Source: Nitrospirota bacterium
GTDB lineage: Bacteria; Nitrospirota; Thermodesulfovibrionia; Thermodesulfovibrionales; Dissulfurispiraceae
Direction of reading: 5' to 3'
DNA: 64,000 bases
NCBI GenBank assembly: GCA_016936655.1
Contig: JAFGXL010000021.1
Coordinates: 159,881 to 223,880, forward strand
Positions 10,527-20,316 of the stretch are shown one piece after another. Within the stretch, counting starts at the first letter, position 1; the number at the start of each line of letters is the position of its first letter. Below the pieces are notes generated by a model. It was not told the origin of the DNA. It did not search any database and was given only the letters and a program-made list of their open reading frames with translations. The position numbers were made by a program, and so were the translations under genes.

Positions 10527-10657
10527 ATACCAATGATCCGGCAAGACCCTCAATCGTGCTTTATTTGAAGATTACTGTAAAACCAAAAGCTGCAAACACC
10601 AGATAGTAATTAGTAAAAATCTCTTGTATTTCGACTGTTAAGACTTTTGACTGAGTT

Positions 10658-13600
10658 TTACACCTTCCCTTCCACAATCGCAATCTCTTCAGGGGTGAGG
10701 CCGTAGAGAGCATAGACCATTTCGTCGATCTCTGCTTCAAGACGCGGCACATACTGGCTGCCTGGATCAGCAAGAATTTTCTCAACACGCTCGATGATAG
10801 GTGCTTTTTGTTTGTCGGATGAATAAGGAATAGGAAGCTGCTGCATGTATTGTGCAATAAACCTTACAAACCCTCCCTGAATAGTTGAACTTATATTAAG
10901 GTAAAACCACCAGATCACACGTGAATTAAGTAGTCCCAAAAGCCACTTTTCATTTGTTGGAATTATGTATGCAGTGTTGCCAAGAAAAGTTTTACTCTCA
11001 TCCCATGTAAATTCTGATGCTTTGGCAATATCGGGATAAACAATTTTCGGCTGCTCAAACTCTTTGTAGTAAGCACATGAGCGGAGTTCCCACCAGAATT
11101 TGCCCTTGTCGTCTCGTTTCATAAGCTGCGCTTCCCATTGTGACAAGTGTTTGCATAAAGCAGGGTATGTTTGCATAAATATCTTTTTTGCTTTTGCTTC
11201 GGTCAGCTCATCCGCCCACGGCCATTGCCTGTTAGCGCTGCTTGATATGTTGATCACATACAACCCTGCCCATTCAGCTTTCCACTTCTTTATATCCCGG
11301 CCGCGGAGCCAGGGCTTTATCAGCTCTTCGCTCTTAGGGTCTTCTGCAATCAGCTTTTTGCGGGTATCTGCATCAATGACAAAGGCTTCGTTAAGCCCTG
11401 TCAATATTCCCCTGTAAAAGCGCCCCTTCACATATTCTCCAAGAGGTTTTCCTGCTTTGCGTAATTTTTCCATCAGCGCCAAAACGCCAGGCTGCTCAAG
11501 ATTCCATCCTTCATTCCTCAATGCCTTTATCGGCATCGGGAAACTGATCTCATCCAGGGTTTCCTCAAGCCGATCAAGCTGTGATGAGATGGAGAATGTG
11601 GCAGTGGCGGTCATATCGTCATTTTGAGGCAGGCGTTTTTCAAGAAGGATAATGGAGGGATAGGTGGTAGCATCAAAGATCGGCAGGTCGGCAAAGTCTA
11701 TTACAATCTTAGGCGTTGATGCAGCAGTTAATAACTCCCTTGTGTTTTTGCCGTATCCTGCGCGCATAAATTTGTTAGGCGCGATAAAGCAGAGGTGTCC
11801 GCTGCTTTTCAGAACATCGAGTCCGCGATGATAAAAGTAGGTGTAGATGTCTGCTGTGCCGCAGAAAAAGCTGCCGAACTCTTTTTTCAGCTCAGGCTTC
11901 ATCTCTTTGATGCCTTCATGACGCACATATGGAGGATTTGCGATAACAATGTCGAATCCGCTTTTTTGGTTAAAGACCTCGCTAAAATATACCTTGTAGT
12001 CAAAGTGACGGTCGTCATGAGTTACTTCTGCGATCAGGCTGTCAATCTCTTGTTTAAAGCGCATCTTCTCTGTGGGATTGGTTGTCTCGAAGTATCTGCT
12101 TTTCAACTCTTCGAGCTTTTCGAGTGATTGGTGATGAAAAAGGGTATTAACGCTTGAAAGCGAGTTTCCGCAGACGATTTTATAGTCCAGGTTAGGCAGA
12201 GGCTTTATCTGCTTTATATCATCTTCATCCACCACAAGCGAGAGCCACAAACGCAGCTTGGCAATCTCTACTGCTCCGGGGTCTATGTCCACGCCGTAGA
12301 GAGACCTCTCTATGCAGTGCCGTTTGAAGTCATAAATTGTCCTGTTAGTCTCTTTTATAAATGCTGAGAGCACATTTCTTGTTTTTACAATCTCGCTCAT
12401 CATGCCCACAGGAAACGCAGCGCTGCCTATTGCAGGGTCGCAGACTTTTATATCAGCCAGCTTGTCGTCAACCAGCTTTGCGTTTTGTCTTATGCTCTCG
12501 GACAGCTTGTAATAATAGGTGCTGGTCTCTTTGCCTTTTGCTTCAACAGTTGCTTCATTTTCTCCGAGTTGTTCGCCGTACTTGATAAGGGTTTCAATGT
12601 CTTCTTTTGAAATGACATTGCTTAACTCAGCATGCAGGTAATTGACAAGGCTCTGCTGACACATGTAATGAACAATTTCACGAGGCGTGTAGTATGTGCC
12701 TTTGGATTTTCGGTCTTTTACCTCAAGCAGGTTCTCAAATACCTTGCCGAGCATCTCCGGGTCAACTGCCACCTCTTTTTCGAGCGGCTCATCCTCTTTA
12801 ACAGTAAAATTGTAGCGGTCAAAAATATCTAAAATGCCTGTGCCTGTATCACCTTCTTGTGTCGTGAGAGAATTGGAAAAGAGCTCATTCGGCAGGATGA
12901 TGTCAGTATGCACCCAGTCATAGTTATTAATCGGGTCAAAAAGTCCGCCGTTTAAAAAAGGGATTTTGCAGTTAAAGCGGCTGTAGTAACCATCATCATG
13001 GCTGCGGTCAATACGCAGGGCCTCGTAAAAAAGAGGCTCTAAGATATCGTTAAAAAAGTTATTGTATTCGCCATGCACGGACACAAATAGCTCTCTCAAG
13101 AAGTTTTTTGATCCTGTGCCCCAGTCCGCATCCCTCGCAACGCCGAACCAGCCTTTTTTCTGCAGAAAGTAGAGAAAGACGATCTGCCCCAGGAGCTTCT
13201 TTGCAAAGTCTGCGGAATCGATACCTTTGGCCGCGAAATCAGCTTTGATCTTTGCATCATTAGAAATAACCTCATCAAGCATCTCTTTTGTACGCAGGAA
13301 AAGATCGCGGTACTTTTCGAAAAACTCTTTTGTGACTTTTTCGATATTAAAGGCTTCTTCAAGCTCTGCGAGAGTGGGGTTATGGCTGTCGTTAGCAAGG
13401 ATTGGGATAAGGCGGCTCTGCGCAGTAAAGCTCTTCTCATTTTTACCTACAAGAAAAGACCATCTGCGTGCCGGTGTAAACTCTTCTTTTGCCTTGATTC
13501 TGCCGCCCGCTGTTTCTACAAAACGGTAGTCCATTTTAACAAGAGAAAACCGCCAGTCCTCTTGATCAGGCGCGACAAATGCCACCAATGCAGCATCCTT

Positions 13601-13918
13601 CATCTCGCCGCCCCTGCTGCCGTTCAAGTACCATGCTATAAAGTTCCTCTGCATGGTGCGGGCTCGTTCAATTGATGTCTTTTTCTTGAGCTTTACAACA
13701 AGGATGTCAATCTTATGCTCACTGTCTGTATATTTGCCGATGCGCTCAAGAGAGCTTATGTAATTTTCATATGCGTCTGGTATGAGGTTACCCTTGTACG
13801 AGAACGGAGCCTCTTCTATGGAGTTCAGAAGATTTGTTATAAATACGGCAAAACGCCCCTTGTCAAAAGGGTTCTCAAAAACATTTTTTATGATTTGTTG
13901 CGCCTGTTGTTTATCCAT
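10658..13918 (-). CDS. Eco57I-type N6-adenine DNA methyltransferase (type IIG-like)
   Basis: A 1086-residue protein. YYTPREIVHYM at about 409-419 and the AdoMet motif CDPAIGSAAFPVG at 493-505 are followed by the catalytic NPPY at 661-664, the order of gamma-class N6-adenine methyltransferases. The last 250 residues resemble the TaqI-like specificity domain (GRDIKKWK, the FLGNTAYII region). The N-terminal 200 residues contain IDILVVKLKKKTSIERAR; I do not see a convincing nuclease motif there. It is encoded just downstream of a PLD-helicase on the same strand, so cleavage may be supplied by that partner. The ribosome-binding site is weak, so translation may depend on the upstream gene. Confidence 0.85.
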   Translation of the reverse strand: MDKQQAQQIIKNVFENPFDKGRFAVFITNLLNSIEEAPFSYKGNLIPDAYENYISSLERIGKYTDSEHKIDILVVKLKKKTSIERARTMQRNFIAWYLNGSRGGEMKDAALVAFVAPDQEDWRFSLVKMDYRFVETAGGRIKAKEEFTPARRWSFLVGKNEKSFTAQSRLIPILANDSHNPTLAELEEAFNIEKVTKEFFEKYRDLFLRTKEMLDEVISNDAKIKADFAAKGIDSADFAKKLLGQIVFLYFLQKKGWFGVARDADWGTGSKNFLRELFVSVHGEYNNFFNDILEPLFYEALRIDRSHDDGYYSRFNCKIPFLNGGLFDPINNYDWVHTDIILPNELFSNSLTTQEGDTGTGILDIFDRYNFTVKEDEPLEKEVAVDPEMLGKVFENLLEVKDRKSKGTYYTPREIVHYMCQQSLVNYLHAELSNVISKEDIETLIKYGEQLGENEATVEAKGKETSTYYYKLSESIRQNAKLVDDKLADIKVCDPAIGSAAFPVGMMSEIVKTRNVLSAFIKETNRTIYDFKRHCIERSLYGVDIDPGAVEIAKLRLWLSLVVDEDDIKQIKPLPNLDYKIVCGNSLSSVNTLFHHQSLEKLEELKSRYFETTNPTEKMRFKQEIDSLIAEVTHDDRHFDYKVYFSEVFNQKSGFDIVIANPPYVRHEGIKEMKPELKKEFGSFFCGTADIYTYFYHRGLDVLKSSGHLCFIAPNKFMRAGYGKNTRELLTAASTPKIVIDFADLPIFDATTYPSIILLEKRLPQNDDMTATATFSISSQLDRLEETLDEISFPMPIKALRNEGWNLEQPGVLALMEKLRKAGKPLGEYVKGRFYRGILTGLNEAFVIDADTRKKLIAEDPKSEELIKPWLRGRDIKKWKAEWAGLYVINISSSANRQWPWADELTEAKAKKIFMQTYPALCKHLSQWEAQLMKRDDKGKFWWELRSCAYYKEFEQPKIVYPDIAKASEFTWDESKTFLGNTAYIIPTNEKWLLGLLNSRVIWWFYLNISSTIQGGFVRFIAQYMQQLPIPYSSDKQKAPIIERVEKILADPGSQYVPRLEAEIDEMVYALYGLTPEEIAIVEGKV

Positions 13919-13920
13919 AG

Positions 13921-14084
13921 TTAGTTGTTACAAAGCCTTTTAATGTATTCTTTGCCTTTCGTGGTGAGCCGATATTTCTGAAAACGGCTGTTGGCTTATC
14001 AGGGATGGTCATTTCGATTAGACCAAGTGCCCGGAGTCTCTTAACCTGCTTGTGCAGTTCTCCTGACACTGTTCTATGCCCCAT
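13921..14084 (-). pseudogene. Frameshifted winged-helix remnant
   Basis: Between the helicase stop and the methylase start, one frame from ATG 14084 encodes VSGELHKQVKRLRALGLIE and then MTIPDKP. The sensible continuation lies one frame away: NSRFQKYRLTTKGKEYIKRL, stopping at 13921. Joined, they read as the second half of a winged helix, with the IPDKPNSRxQKYRLT phrase I associate with the C-terminus of AlbA_2/RecG-like ATP-binding proteins. One base has been gained or lost around 13990. The open frame through 14147-13911 crosses this shift and is not a real protein. Confidence 0.5.
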
Positions 14085-17000
14085 CAGATAAAAACAAGGA
14101 TAGTATAACTTCTCTTCTGCCGGAGGCTGCAGGGTTTTGTTCCGCATAATGACTATGCAAAAGTCGTTCGGGTATGTGTGTCTGAAGAACGGCCAGCAGC
14201 TTGAATGGATTCATTATCTCTTTTTTTAATTCATCCAATGCCTTTAGTGTCTCTTTGGCTGTCTGTTTGGGGATGCCGCCTTCTTCAAGCTGTGTGTATA
14301 CCTTTCTCAGATAGATCTCCTGATCATCAGTCAACTGTTTTGTATTTTTCATGGTTGCTTTGAGAACGGCGATTATCCTGCCTGCGCTGTCCCTGCCTGC
14401 CCTGCTGTACAATTGCGGCATCCCGTCTGTGGTTGCTAAAACAAATGCCTCTTTATTCATATCCATAAGGTCGAAAAACTTATCAGGCAGTTTCAGCTTT
14501 TTGTCCTTTAATCCGCTTTCAAGGATTGTGGCAGCAGAGATGAAATCAAGCTCATGCGCGTTTTTATCATCACTCGCCATAAAGAATTTTTGCAGCTTCC
14601 CACGGCGGAAATAGGTTATAAGGGAATCTTTATTTTCAAGACTTGATTTGGATGAGCGCGCCTTTTTCGGGAGCCTCTTGATTTTCTCGAAGGTGTCTGG
14701 ATCTTTGTCCCTCAAGTCTGTTATCACTTTAAGATATTTGAGTTCTGAGCCTTCGTCTTCTTCATCAGCGATGATTGCTTTTCTGGATATTAGCCTGTTA
14801 AAGAGTTCATGCGATTCAACAGGCTCCCCCTCTGTTAGGAGCGCCGCATCTCCGCCAAGAAGTGTAAGAAATGCGCTTATCTTTGCTTCAGCTGCCTCTT
14901 TCAGCTTTATCTGGTTATTGGACTGTTTTGTGGGAAAGAAGTTGAATGTATAAATTTTGTCATGTTTTGTGTCCACACGGTTAATACGCCCGACCCTCTG
15001 CATCATGCGGGTGGGGTTCCACGGGATGTCGTAGTTGATAACTACATTTGAGCGGTGAAGGTTTACTCCTTCAGAGAGCACTTCGGTTGAGACCAAAATG
15101 CGATAGTCGTCTTTTGGATGGCGGGCTTTGGCGTCAAAGTTTTCGATCACCTTGTCGCGGACCGCCTCACCTGAACCGCCGGAAAAACAGAGCGCGCTGC
15201 CCGGAATTTTCTCATTAATATTTTTGCCAAGATATTCAGCAGTCTCTTTTGACTCGGTAAAGATAATAAGTTTATTTTCTTTCAGGATCCGGTTTTTAGA
15301 AAGAGCATCCAGAAATTTGAGCAGCTTAGGATCCCTTTCAATTTGCTGCCATAAAGTCTGCACTTCTTTTAGAATTGCATAATCGCTTTGCAGGTCTTTG
15401 ATAAACTTATCAGAAAAATCACTGCTGTCGTATTTGCTGGCCTTCTTCTCATCAATTAATTCCTGTATTGCTTGATCATCATCATTTTCCAATAACTCAA
15501 AAATCTTGTTAGTATGCTTTTTGCTGACATATACATTGCCCTTCTTAATCTCATTAATAAACAGCTCGTAAGAATAAATGAAGCGGTCAATTGAATTTTT
15601 GAAGGCAAAGAAACTGCTCTCCAATCTTTTCACAAGAAGAATCTTCATGAATTTGCCCATGTTCTCCTGCGCTAATCTGGTGGGCTGGTCAGTCTCTCCT
15701 TTGTAATATTCAGGCAGTAAAGGGGTATAACGGGAATATTTGAATTTTTGCACAATTAGTTCAATTGTTTTATTAAAAATCTCATCTTCAGTATCATTAA
15801 GCTCATAAAAAAGCGGCTCAGGGTTTTCAACCTCAGGGAATTTAATGTTCTGATTATTAAGATCATCAGCGAAATATTTTGCTATTTCTGTTCGTGTGCG
15901 CCTGACCATCAGATATTTAAGCACCTTGTCCCTGATTTCAAGAGCATTTTCCTTTACAACCTTGATGTATTCAGGATAATCCCGCTGGCGGTCAAGATTT
16001 TTGAGCTTTTTATCCAGCCTGCTGAAAAATGCCTCAAGGTCAGGCAGATTTGGAATGGCGCTCTTTTTGGATTTCTGAAAGAGCTTTATCTGGCTCAGGA
16101 TGTCTTTTGGTGAGTTGTTGTAAGGTGTGGCAGTGACGAGTATTACCCGTTTGCCTCTGCATATCTCGGCAAGCATTTCATAGGTGATATTTGTTTCTGT
16201 CCTGAAGCGGTGGGCTTCATCAATAATGATGTTGAAATATTTATCTGTTCCCTTATCCAGTATGTCCTGCAGTTTGCCTATTGATTCAAAGTCAGCCGGT
16301 ATTCTGAAATCGGAAAAAGCATTGCGCCATGAGCCCGGGTTTTCTTTATCAAGCAAAACCGGCGGTGCGATAACAAGAGTTCTGCCGTCTATCTGTCCTG
16401 CAAGAAGCGCGGCAATATATGTTTTGCCAAGACCCACCACATCAGAAATGAATACGCCCCCGTATTCTTCCAGAATTTTTTTAGCGTTAAGTATTGCTTG
16501 CTCCTGATACTCTAATCTTTTGAAATCCTGTGGGAGATATTTTGCAAAGATCTCATTTGAGCTGCTCAGCTGATCCTTGAAATACTCATACAAGAACTTA
16601 AGATAAAGCTCGTATGGAGTGATATTCTGGTTCAGCCAGGTTTTTTCTTCAATGGTCTGTATGTATTTTTCGCTGACATCGACTGAGTCCTTCCAGAGCG
16701 CTTCGAACTTCTGGAGCGCAAAATCGTAATCAGCGCGGTTTTTAAGCTCAACATTAAATTCAAGATTGTCAACTAGCCCATTGTATGTAAAGTTGCTGGA
16801 TCCGGTAATAACCCTGCCTCTATCCCTGTCATCTTCTGCAAAGGTCATTATATAGAGCTTTGCGTGAATATTTTGTGATGGGTAAGCTCTTATTTCGAGC
16901 TTCTTATTGAGTATCCAATCAATAAATTTACGAATACCCTGCTCAACTTGCCGGATGTCCTCAGAGGCTTCCATCTCCCTTTCAACTAAAACGCCTACCT

Positions 17001-17271
17001 CCTGCTTTGTCTCTGCGTGAGAAAATTGAGTTGATTGTTGTGATTCCTTGGCTGCAGTTTTCAGCAGGTCATAAGTCTGCCTGTTTGTGTTTATGCCGAT
17101 AAGAATTCTGATCCGCTCTGTCTTTTCGAGGGATTTATATATTTCATGAAAGCCGCTGGTATAGAAGTATCCGACAAGGCAGTCAAAAAGTTTTGTGTCC
17201 TTGATCAGGGTTTCAAACCTTTTTCTAAGGTTTTTACCCCCCTCGTTTGTAATAAAAGTAAGATCTGTCAT
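14074..17271 (-). CDS. PLD-nuclease-SNF2 helicase fusion, restriction/defence type
   Basis: A 1065-residue protein. Residues 1-200 form a phospholipase D-like nuclease domain with HAK at 136-138 and GSSNFT at 157-162. A superfamily 2 helicase follows: DVVGLGKT (Walker A) at 277-284, DEAH at 351-354, TATP at 380-383, and a C-terminal RecA fold with STEVLSEGVNL and QRVGRINR. It ends in REVILSLFL. This architecture occurs in phage-defence islands next to Eco57I-like methylases, as here. DNA translocation by the helicase and cleavage by the PLD domain is the likely role, with protection by the methylase; this is inference from architecture and neighbourhood. Confidence 0.87.
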   Translation of the reverse strand: MTDLTFITNEGGKNLRKRFETLIKDTKLFDCLVGYFYTSGFHEIYKSLEKTERIRILIGINTNRQTYDLLKTAAKESQQSTQFSHAETKQEVGVLVEREMEASEDIRQVEQGIRKFIDWILNKKLEIRAYPSQNIHAKLYIMTFAEDDRDRGRVITGSSNFTYNGLVDNLEFNVELKNRADYDFALQKFEALWKDSVDVSEKYIQTIEEKTWLNQNITPYELYLKFLYEYFKDQLSSSNEIFAKYLPQDFKRLEYQEQAILNAKKILEEYGGVFISDVVGLGKTYIAALLAGQIDGRTLVIAPPVLLDKENPGSWRNAFSDFRIPADFESIGKLQDILDKGTDKYFNIIIDEAHRFRTETNITYEMLAEICRGKRVILVTATPYNNSPKDILSQIKLFQKSKKSAIPNLPDLEAFFSRLDKKLKNLDRQRDYPEYIKVVKENALEIRDKVLKYLMVRRTRTEIAKYFADDLNNQNIKFPEVENPEPLFYELNDTEDEIFNKTIELIVQKFKYSRYTPLLPEYYKGETDQPTRLAQENMGKFMKILLVKRLESSFFAFKNSIDRFIYSYELFINEIKKGNVYVSKKHTNKIFELLENDDDQAIQELIDEKKASKYDSSDFSDKFIKDLQSDYAILKEVQTLWQQIERDPKLLKFLDALSKNRILKENKLIIFTESKETAEYLGKNINEKIPGSALCFSGGSGEAVRDKVIENFDAKARHPKDDYRILVSTEVLSEGVNLHRSNVVINYDIPWNPTRMMQRVGRINRVDTKHDKIYTFNFFPTKQSNNQIKLKEAAEAKISAFLTLLGGDAALLTEGEPVESHELFNRLISRKAIIADEEDEGSELKYLKVITDLRDKDPDTFEKIKRLPKKARSSKSSLENKDSLITYFRRGKLQKFFMASDDKNAHELDFISAATILESGLKDKKLKLPDKFFDLMDMNKEAFVLATTDGMPQLYSRAGRDSAGRIIAVLKATMKNTKQLTDDQEIYLRKVYTQLEEGGIPKQTAKETLKALDELKKEIMNPFKLLAVLQTHIPERLLHSHYAEQNPAASGRREVILSLFLSDGA

Positions 17272-17413
17272 TTTTTTTGTGTTAAATGCCTCTCGGAATA
17301 ATTTGATTTAAACGAGCATCTGAATCGAATTATATCATCAGTCAGCAATAGTTTCATCAATATATTTCTGTGCGCTGTTTTCAGCGGTTTTTGTTTATGT
17401 GCTAAAATTCACT

Positions 17414-18451
17414 ATGCAAAAGACCGATCTTTTTTCACTCACTGAGCAGCAGCTTAATGCGTTTATTGATGCTGAAGGGCTGCCTGCGTACAGGGCGCGC
17501 CAGATAATCAAATGGATATATGAGAAGCATGCCTGCTCCATTGAGGAGATAACAGAATTTTCAAAAGATCTGCGCCGGAGCCTTTCTGAAAAGGCGTATA
17601 TCAGCTGCCTTGAGCTTGCTGATCAGCAGATCTCGATTGATGGTACTCGCAAGTTTCTCTTTAAGCTCCAGGATGGCGAAACAATAGAGAGCGTATTGAT
17701 ACCTGATGAAGAGAGGCTCACTCTCTGCATATCTTCTCAGGTTGGCTGCGCCATGAGCTGCGGGTTTTGCGTTACAGGCAGCATCGGCATAAAGCGTGAT
17801 CTGCTGGCGTATGAGATATGCGGGCAGGTGATTGGTGCAAGCAGGATTATTCATCCGCAAAAAATAACAAACATTGTGCTGATGGGCATGGGAGAGCCTC
17901 TTGCGAATTTCGAAAATGTTGTAGAGGCGCTATGGAGGATAACAGGGCTGATGCAGTTTTCTCCGCGCAGGATAACGCTGTCAACATCAGGCATAGTGCC
18001 AAAGATCGCTGCGCTTGCGCAGAGTGCGCCGATGGTAAATCTTGCTATATCTCTTAATGCAACAACAGATCAGGTGCGGGATATGATCATGCCTGTTAAC
18101 AGAACATATCCGCTCAAGGCGCTGCTTGATGCGTGCAGAAGATTTCCCCTGCCTCCGCGCAGGAGGATAACATTCGAGTATGTAATGCTCAAGGGAGTGA
18201 ATGATTCGGATGCTGATGCAGCGCGTCTTATAAAATTGCTCAGAGGCATACCGTCAAAGATAAATCTGATACCGTTTAATGAGTTTGAAGGCGCCAAATA
18301 CAGAAGGCCTGATGATGCGAGGGTGCAGGAGTTTCAGGAAATGTTGTCTTCAGCAGGAATGACAGCGATTGTTAGAAAGAGCAAGGGGCAGGACATACTT
18401 GCTGCATGCGGACAACTCAAGGCGAAATATTCAGACAGAGAAAGGGGATAA
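17414..18451 (+). CDS. rlmN: 23S rRNA (adenine-2503-C2)/tRNA methyltransferase RlmN
   Basis: Radical SAM enzyme that methylates C2 of A2503 in 23S rRNA and A37 in some tRNAs. The CxxxCxxC cluster motif reads CAMSCGFC, GSIGIKRDL follows, and the C-terminal catalytic Cys lies in AACGQLK. I prefer the ATG at 17414 (345 aa) over a GTG at 17399. Neither has a ribosome-binding site, but TAAAAT ends 5 bases before 17414, which would fit a leaderless message. Confidence 0.93.
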   Translation: MQKTDLFSLTEQQLNAFIDAEGLPAYRARQIIKWIYEKHACSIEEITEFSKDLRRSLSEKAYISCLELADQQISIDGTRKFLFKLQDGETIESVLIPDEERLTLCISSQVGCAMSCGFCVTGSIGIKRDLLAYEICGQVIGASRIIHPQKITNIVLMGMGEPLANFENVVEALWRITGLMQFSPRRITLSTSGIVPKIAALAQSAPMVNLAISLNATTDQVRDMIMPVNRTYPLKALLDACRRFPLPPRRRITFEYVMLKGVNDSDADAARLIKLLRGIPSKINLIPFNEFEGAKYRRPDDARVQEFQEMLSSAGMTAIVRKSKGQDILAACGQLKAKYSDRERG

Positions 18452-18468
18452 ATGAGGATAAGAAAAAA

Positions 18469-18544
18469 TGGTGGGCAGTCGCAGAATCGAACTGCGGACA
18501 CGAGGCTTTTCAGGCCTCTGCTCTACCGACTGAGCTAACTGCCC
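18469..18544 (-). tRNA. tRNA-Phe (GAA)
   Basis: Read on the reverse strand, a 76-nt cloverleaf begins GGGCAGT, pairs with ACTGCCC, and ends with discriminator A plus an encoded CCA. The anticodon stem GAGGC/GCCTC carries the loop CTGAAAA, anticodon GAA. The T arm has the usual GTTCGATTC. It lies 17 bp after rlmN on the opposite strand. Confidence 0.97.
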
Positions 18545-18755
18545 ATCACGAAAAACTAGTCTTAAAGCATAAACTTTTAGCCAGTTTAAAGTCAAGAATT
18601 TCAGCAGATTAATCTCGTATGCTGTGCCGATAATAGTAGAGTTTAATCGGTATGATTAATTTAAATTTAAAAATATAAAATAGTGCGCTTATTTGCATAT
18701 ATTCTCTTTTATTTGCTAAATTAAGCCTTAATTTGATTAAGGAGGATCAGCAGAT

Positions 18756-19364
18756 ATGAGAAAATTTTCAGCTTTTATTGCAGTGGTTATTTTTTCAGGT
18801 TTTATATTAGTAAGCGGCTGCAGTCAAAAAAGGGTTGCTGTGGCTGATAAGCCTGAGCAGACAAAGCCTGCTGAAACATCAACTATAACAACAACACCTC
18901 CATCATCGGCAACTTCAGAAAAGCAGGCTCCATCAACTATCCAGACAAAAGAGATAGTTACAGAAAAAATAGCCTCTGCAAAGGCCCATCCTTCAGAAGC
19001 TGATGCTATATACGAAGAGATAAGATCAGCGCTCAGGGATATATATTTTGATTTTGACAAGTACGACATTAACGAAGACTCAAAGCCTATGATAAAACAG
19101 GTCGCATCAGCGTTGACAAAGACCAGCAGCATAAAGGTGATAATTGAAGGTCACTGCGATGAGCGCGGCACAAATGAATATAACCTCAGCCTGGGTGAAA
19201 AGAGGGCATTTGCTGTAAAAGAGTATCTTCTTTCCCTAGGCATTCAGTCATCAAGAATACAGACTGTTAGCTATGGCGAAGAGAAGCCTGCATGCAAGGA
19301 TAGCACTGAAGAGTGCTGGGCAAAAAACAGGCGAGCTCACTTTGTGCTGGTGAGGGAGAAGTAA
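18756..19364 (+). CDS. pal: Peptidoglycan-associated lipoprotein Pal
   Basis: A 202-residue lipoprotein tying the outer membrane to peptidoglycan as part of the Tol-Pal system. Signal peptide with lipobox LVSGC (Cys22), a Thr/Pro/Ser-rich linker to about residue 75, then an OmpA-like domain with IYFDFDKYDI and GHCDERGTNEYNLSLGEKRA. GGAGGA precedes the ATG. The next gene starts at TAATG overlapping its stop. tolQRAB are not in the window. Confidence 0.95.
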   Translation: MRKFSAFIAVVIFSGFILVSGCSQKRVAVADKPEQTKPAETSTITTTPPSSATSEKQAPSTIQTKEIVTEKIASAKAHPSEADAIYEEIRSALRDIYFDFDKYDINEDSKPMIKQVASALTKTSSIKVIIEGHCDERGTNEYNLSLGEKRAFAVKEYLLSLGIQSSRIQTVSYGEEKPACKDSTEECWAKNRRAHFVLVREK

Positions 19365-20302
19365 TGGCTGCTAATGAGATGCTTCACAGAATATATAGAA
19401 CTGTGCCTATGCTTTTTTGCGGAGCGTCCCTGCTGCTTGCTTCAGCCTGCGCTACAACTGCTGATCTGGAGAATATGAGGCAGAGCATAAACACTACAAA
19501 CAGGCTTCAGGCGATTGAGCAGAAAAAAGATATGGATGACATGAAGCTCAAAGTCTCTGATCTTTCCAAGGAAGTTGCTGTTGTGCGGGATCGCACAGCT
19601 GGAGCAGTGAAAGAGAGTACTGTAGAGGCTCTTAGAGAGAGCCAGGCAAACATTGTATCAAGAGTGAACGAGCTTTCCAAAGATGTACAGATGCTCAAAG
19701 GACGTTTTGAGGAGAGCAAATATATAACAGATAAGTCAGTCAAAGATATTTCTTCAGAAAGAGAACTCCTTTTGTCGAGGATAACCGGACTCGAAAATGA
19801 GGTCAAGGATATGAAGACCAGGCTCGCATCTAATCCTGAACCGTCTAAAGCAGCAGAAAAACAGAGTGAAGAGAAGCCTGCTGTAGTTGATCCACAGCAG
19901 CTGTATGATGATGCCCAGATAGCTATGGAAGAGAAGAAGTATTCTGAGGCAAGAAAAAACTTTGAGATAATTGCGAGGGATTTTCCTGAAAACCAGCTAG
20001 CCCCCAATGCACAGTTCTGGACAGGCGAGGCATTTTATGCAGAGAAAAAATATGAAGAGGCTGTGCTTGCATATGAGGCTTTTTTAAAGAAGTATCCAAA
20101 ACATGACAAGGCCAGAGGAGCTATGCTGAAACAAGGCTATTCCTTTATAGAGCTTAATGACAAAAAGACGGCAAAGGTTATTCTCGAAAGGCTTATAGAG
20201 AAGCACCCGACATCCAAAGAAGCAAAGGCTGCTGAGAAGAAACTTGCTGATATGCTGCCTAAAAAGAAGACTGCTGCGCCTGTTAAGAAAAAAACAAAGT
20301 AG
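19364..20302 (+). CDS. cpoB: Cell division coordinator CpoB/YbgF-like TPR protein
   Basis: A 312-residue exported protein with a hydrophobic leader ending ASLLLASAC, possibly a lipobox although Ala at -3 is less usual. Residues about 35-165 are heptad-rich coiled coil, then three tetratricopeptide units from DPQQLYDDAQIAMEEKKY onward, the YbgF order. Its start overlaps the pal stop (TAATG), as expected for the Tol-Pal partner that links envelope constriction with peptidoglycan synthesis. An in-frame start at 19313 lies inside pal and was not used. Confidence 0.88.
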   Translation: MAANEMLHRIYRTVPMLFCGASLLLASACATTADLENMRQSINTTNRLQAIEQKKDMDDMKLKVSDLSKEVAVVRDRTAGAVKESTVEALRESQANIVSRVNELSKDVQMLKGRFEESKYITDKSVKDISSERELLLSRITGLENEVKDMKTRLASNPEPSKAAEKQSEEKPAVVDPQQLYDDAQIAMEEKKYSEARKNFEIIARDFPENQLAPNAQFWTGEAFYAEKKYEEAVLAYEAFLKKYPKHDKARGAMLKQGYSFIELNDKKTAKVILERLIEKHPTSKEAKAAEKKLADMLPKKKTAAPVKKKTK

Positions 20303-20316
20303 GGAGTTAAAATAAG

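Noticed and set aside
10412..10657. Insertion sequence or transposase remnant at the edge of the restriction island
   Set aside because: No transposase motif, terminal repeats or target duplication could be seen; only a short truncated frame is present.
13911..14147. A 78-codon reverse-strand frame between helicase and methylase as an intact gene
   Set aside because: Its end is out of frame with the conserved winged-helix sequence, and its first 20 codons lie inside the helicase gene. Only the fragment is reported, as a frameshifted remnant.
18406..18612. A 68-codon forward frame across the end of rlmN and the tRNA gene
   Set aside because: It reads through the antisense of tRNA-Phe; the familiar WWAVAESNCGHE string is a common artefact of tRNA sequence.
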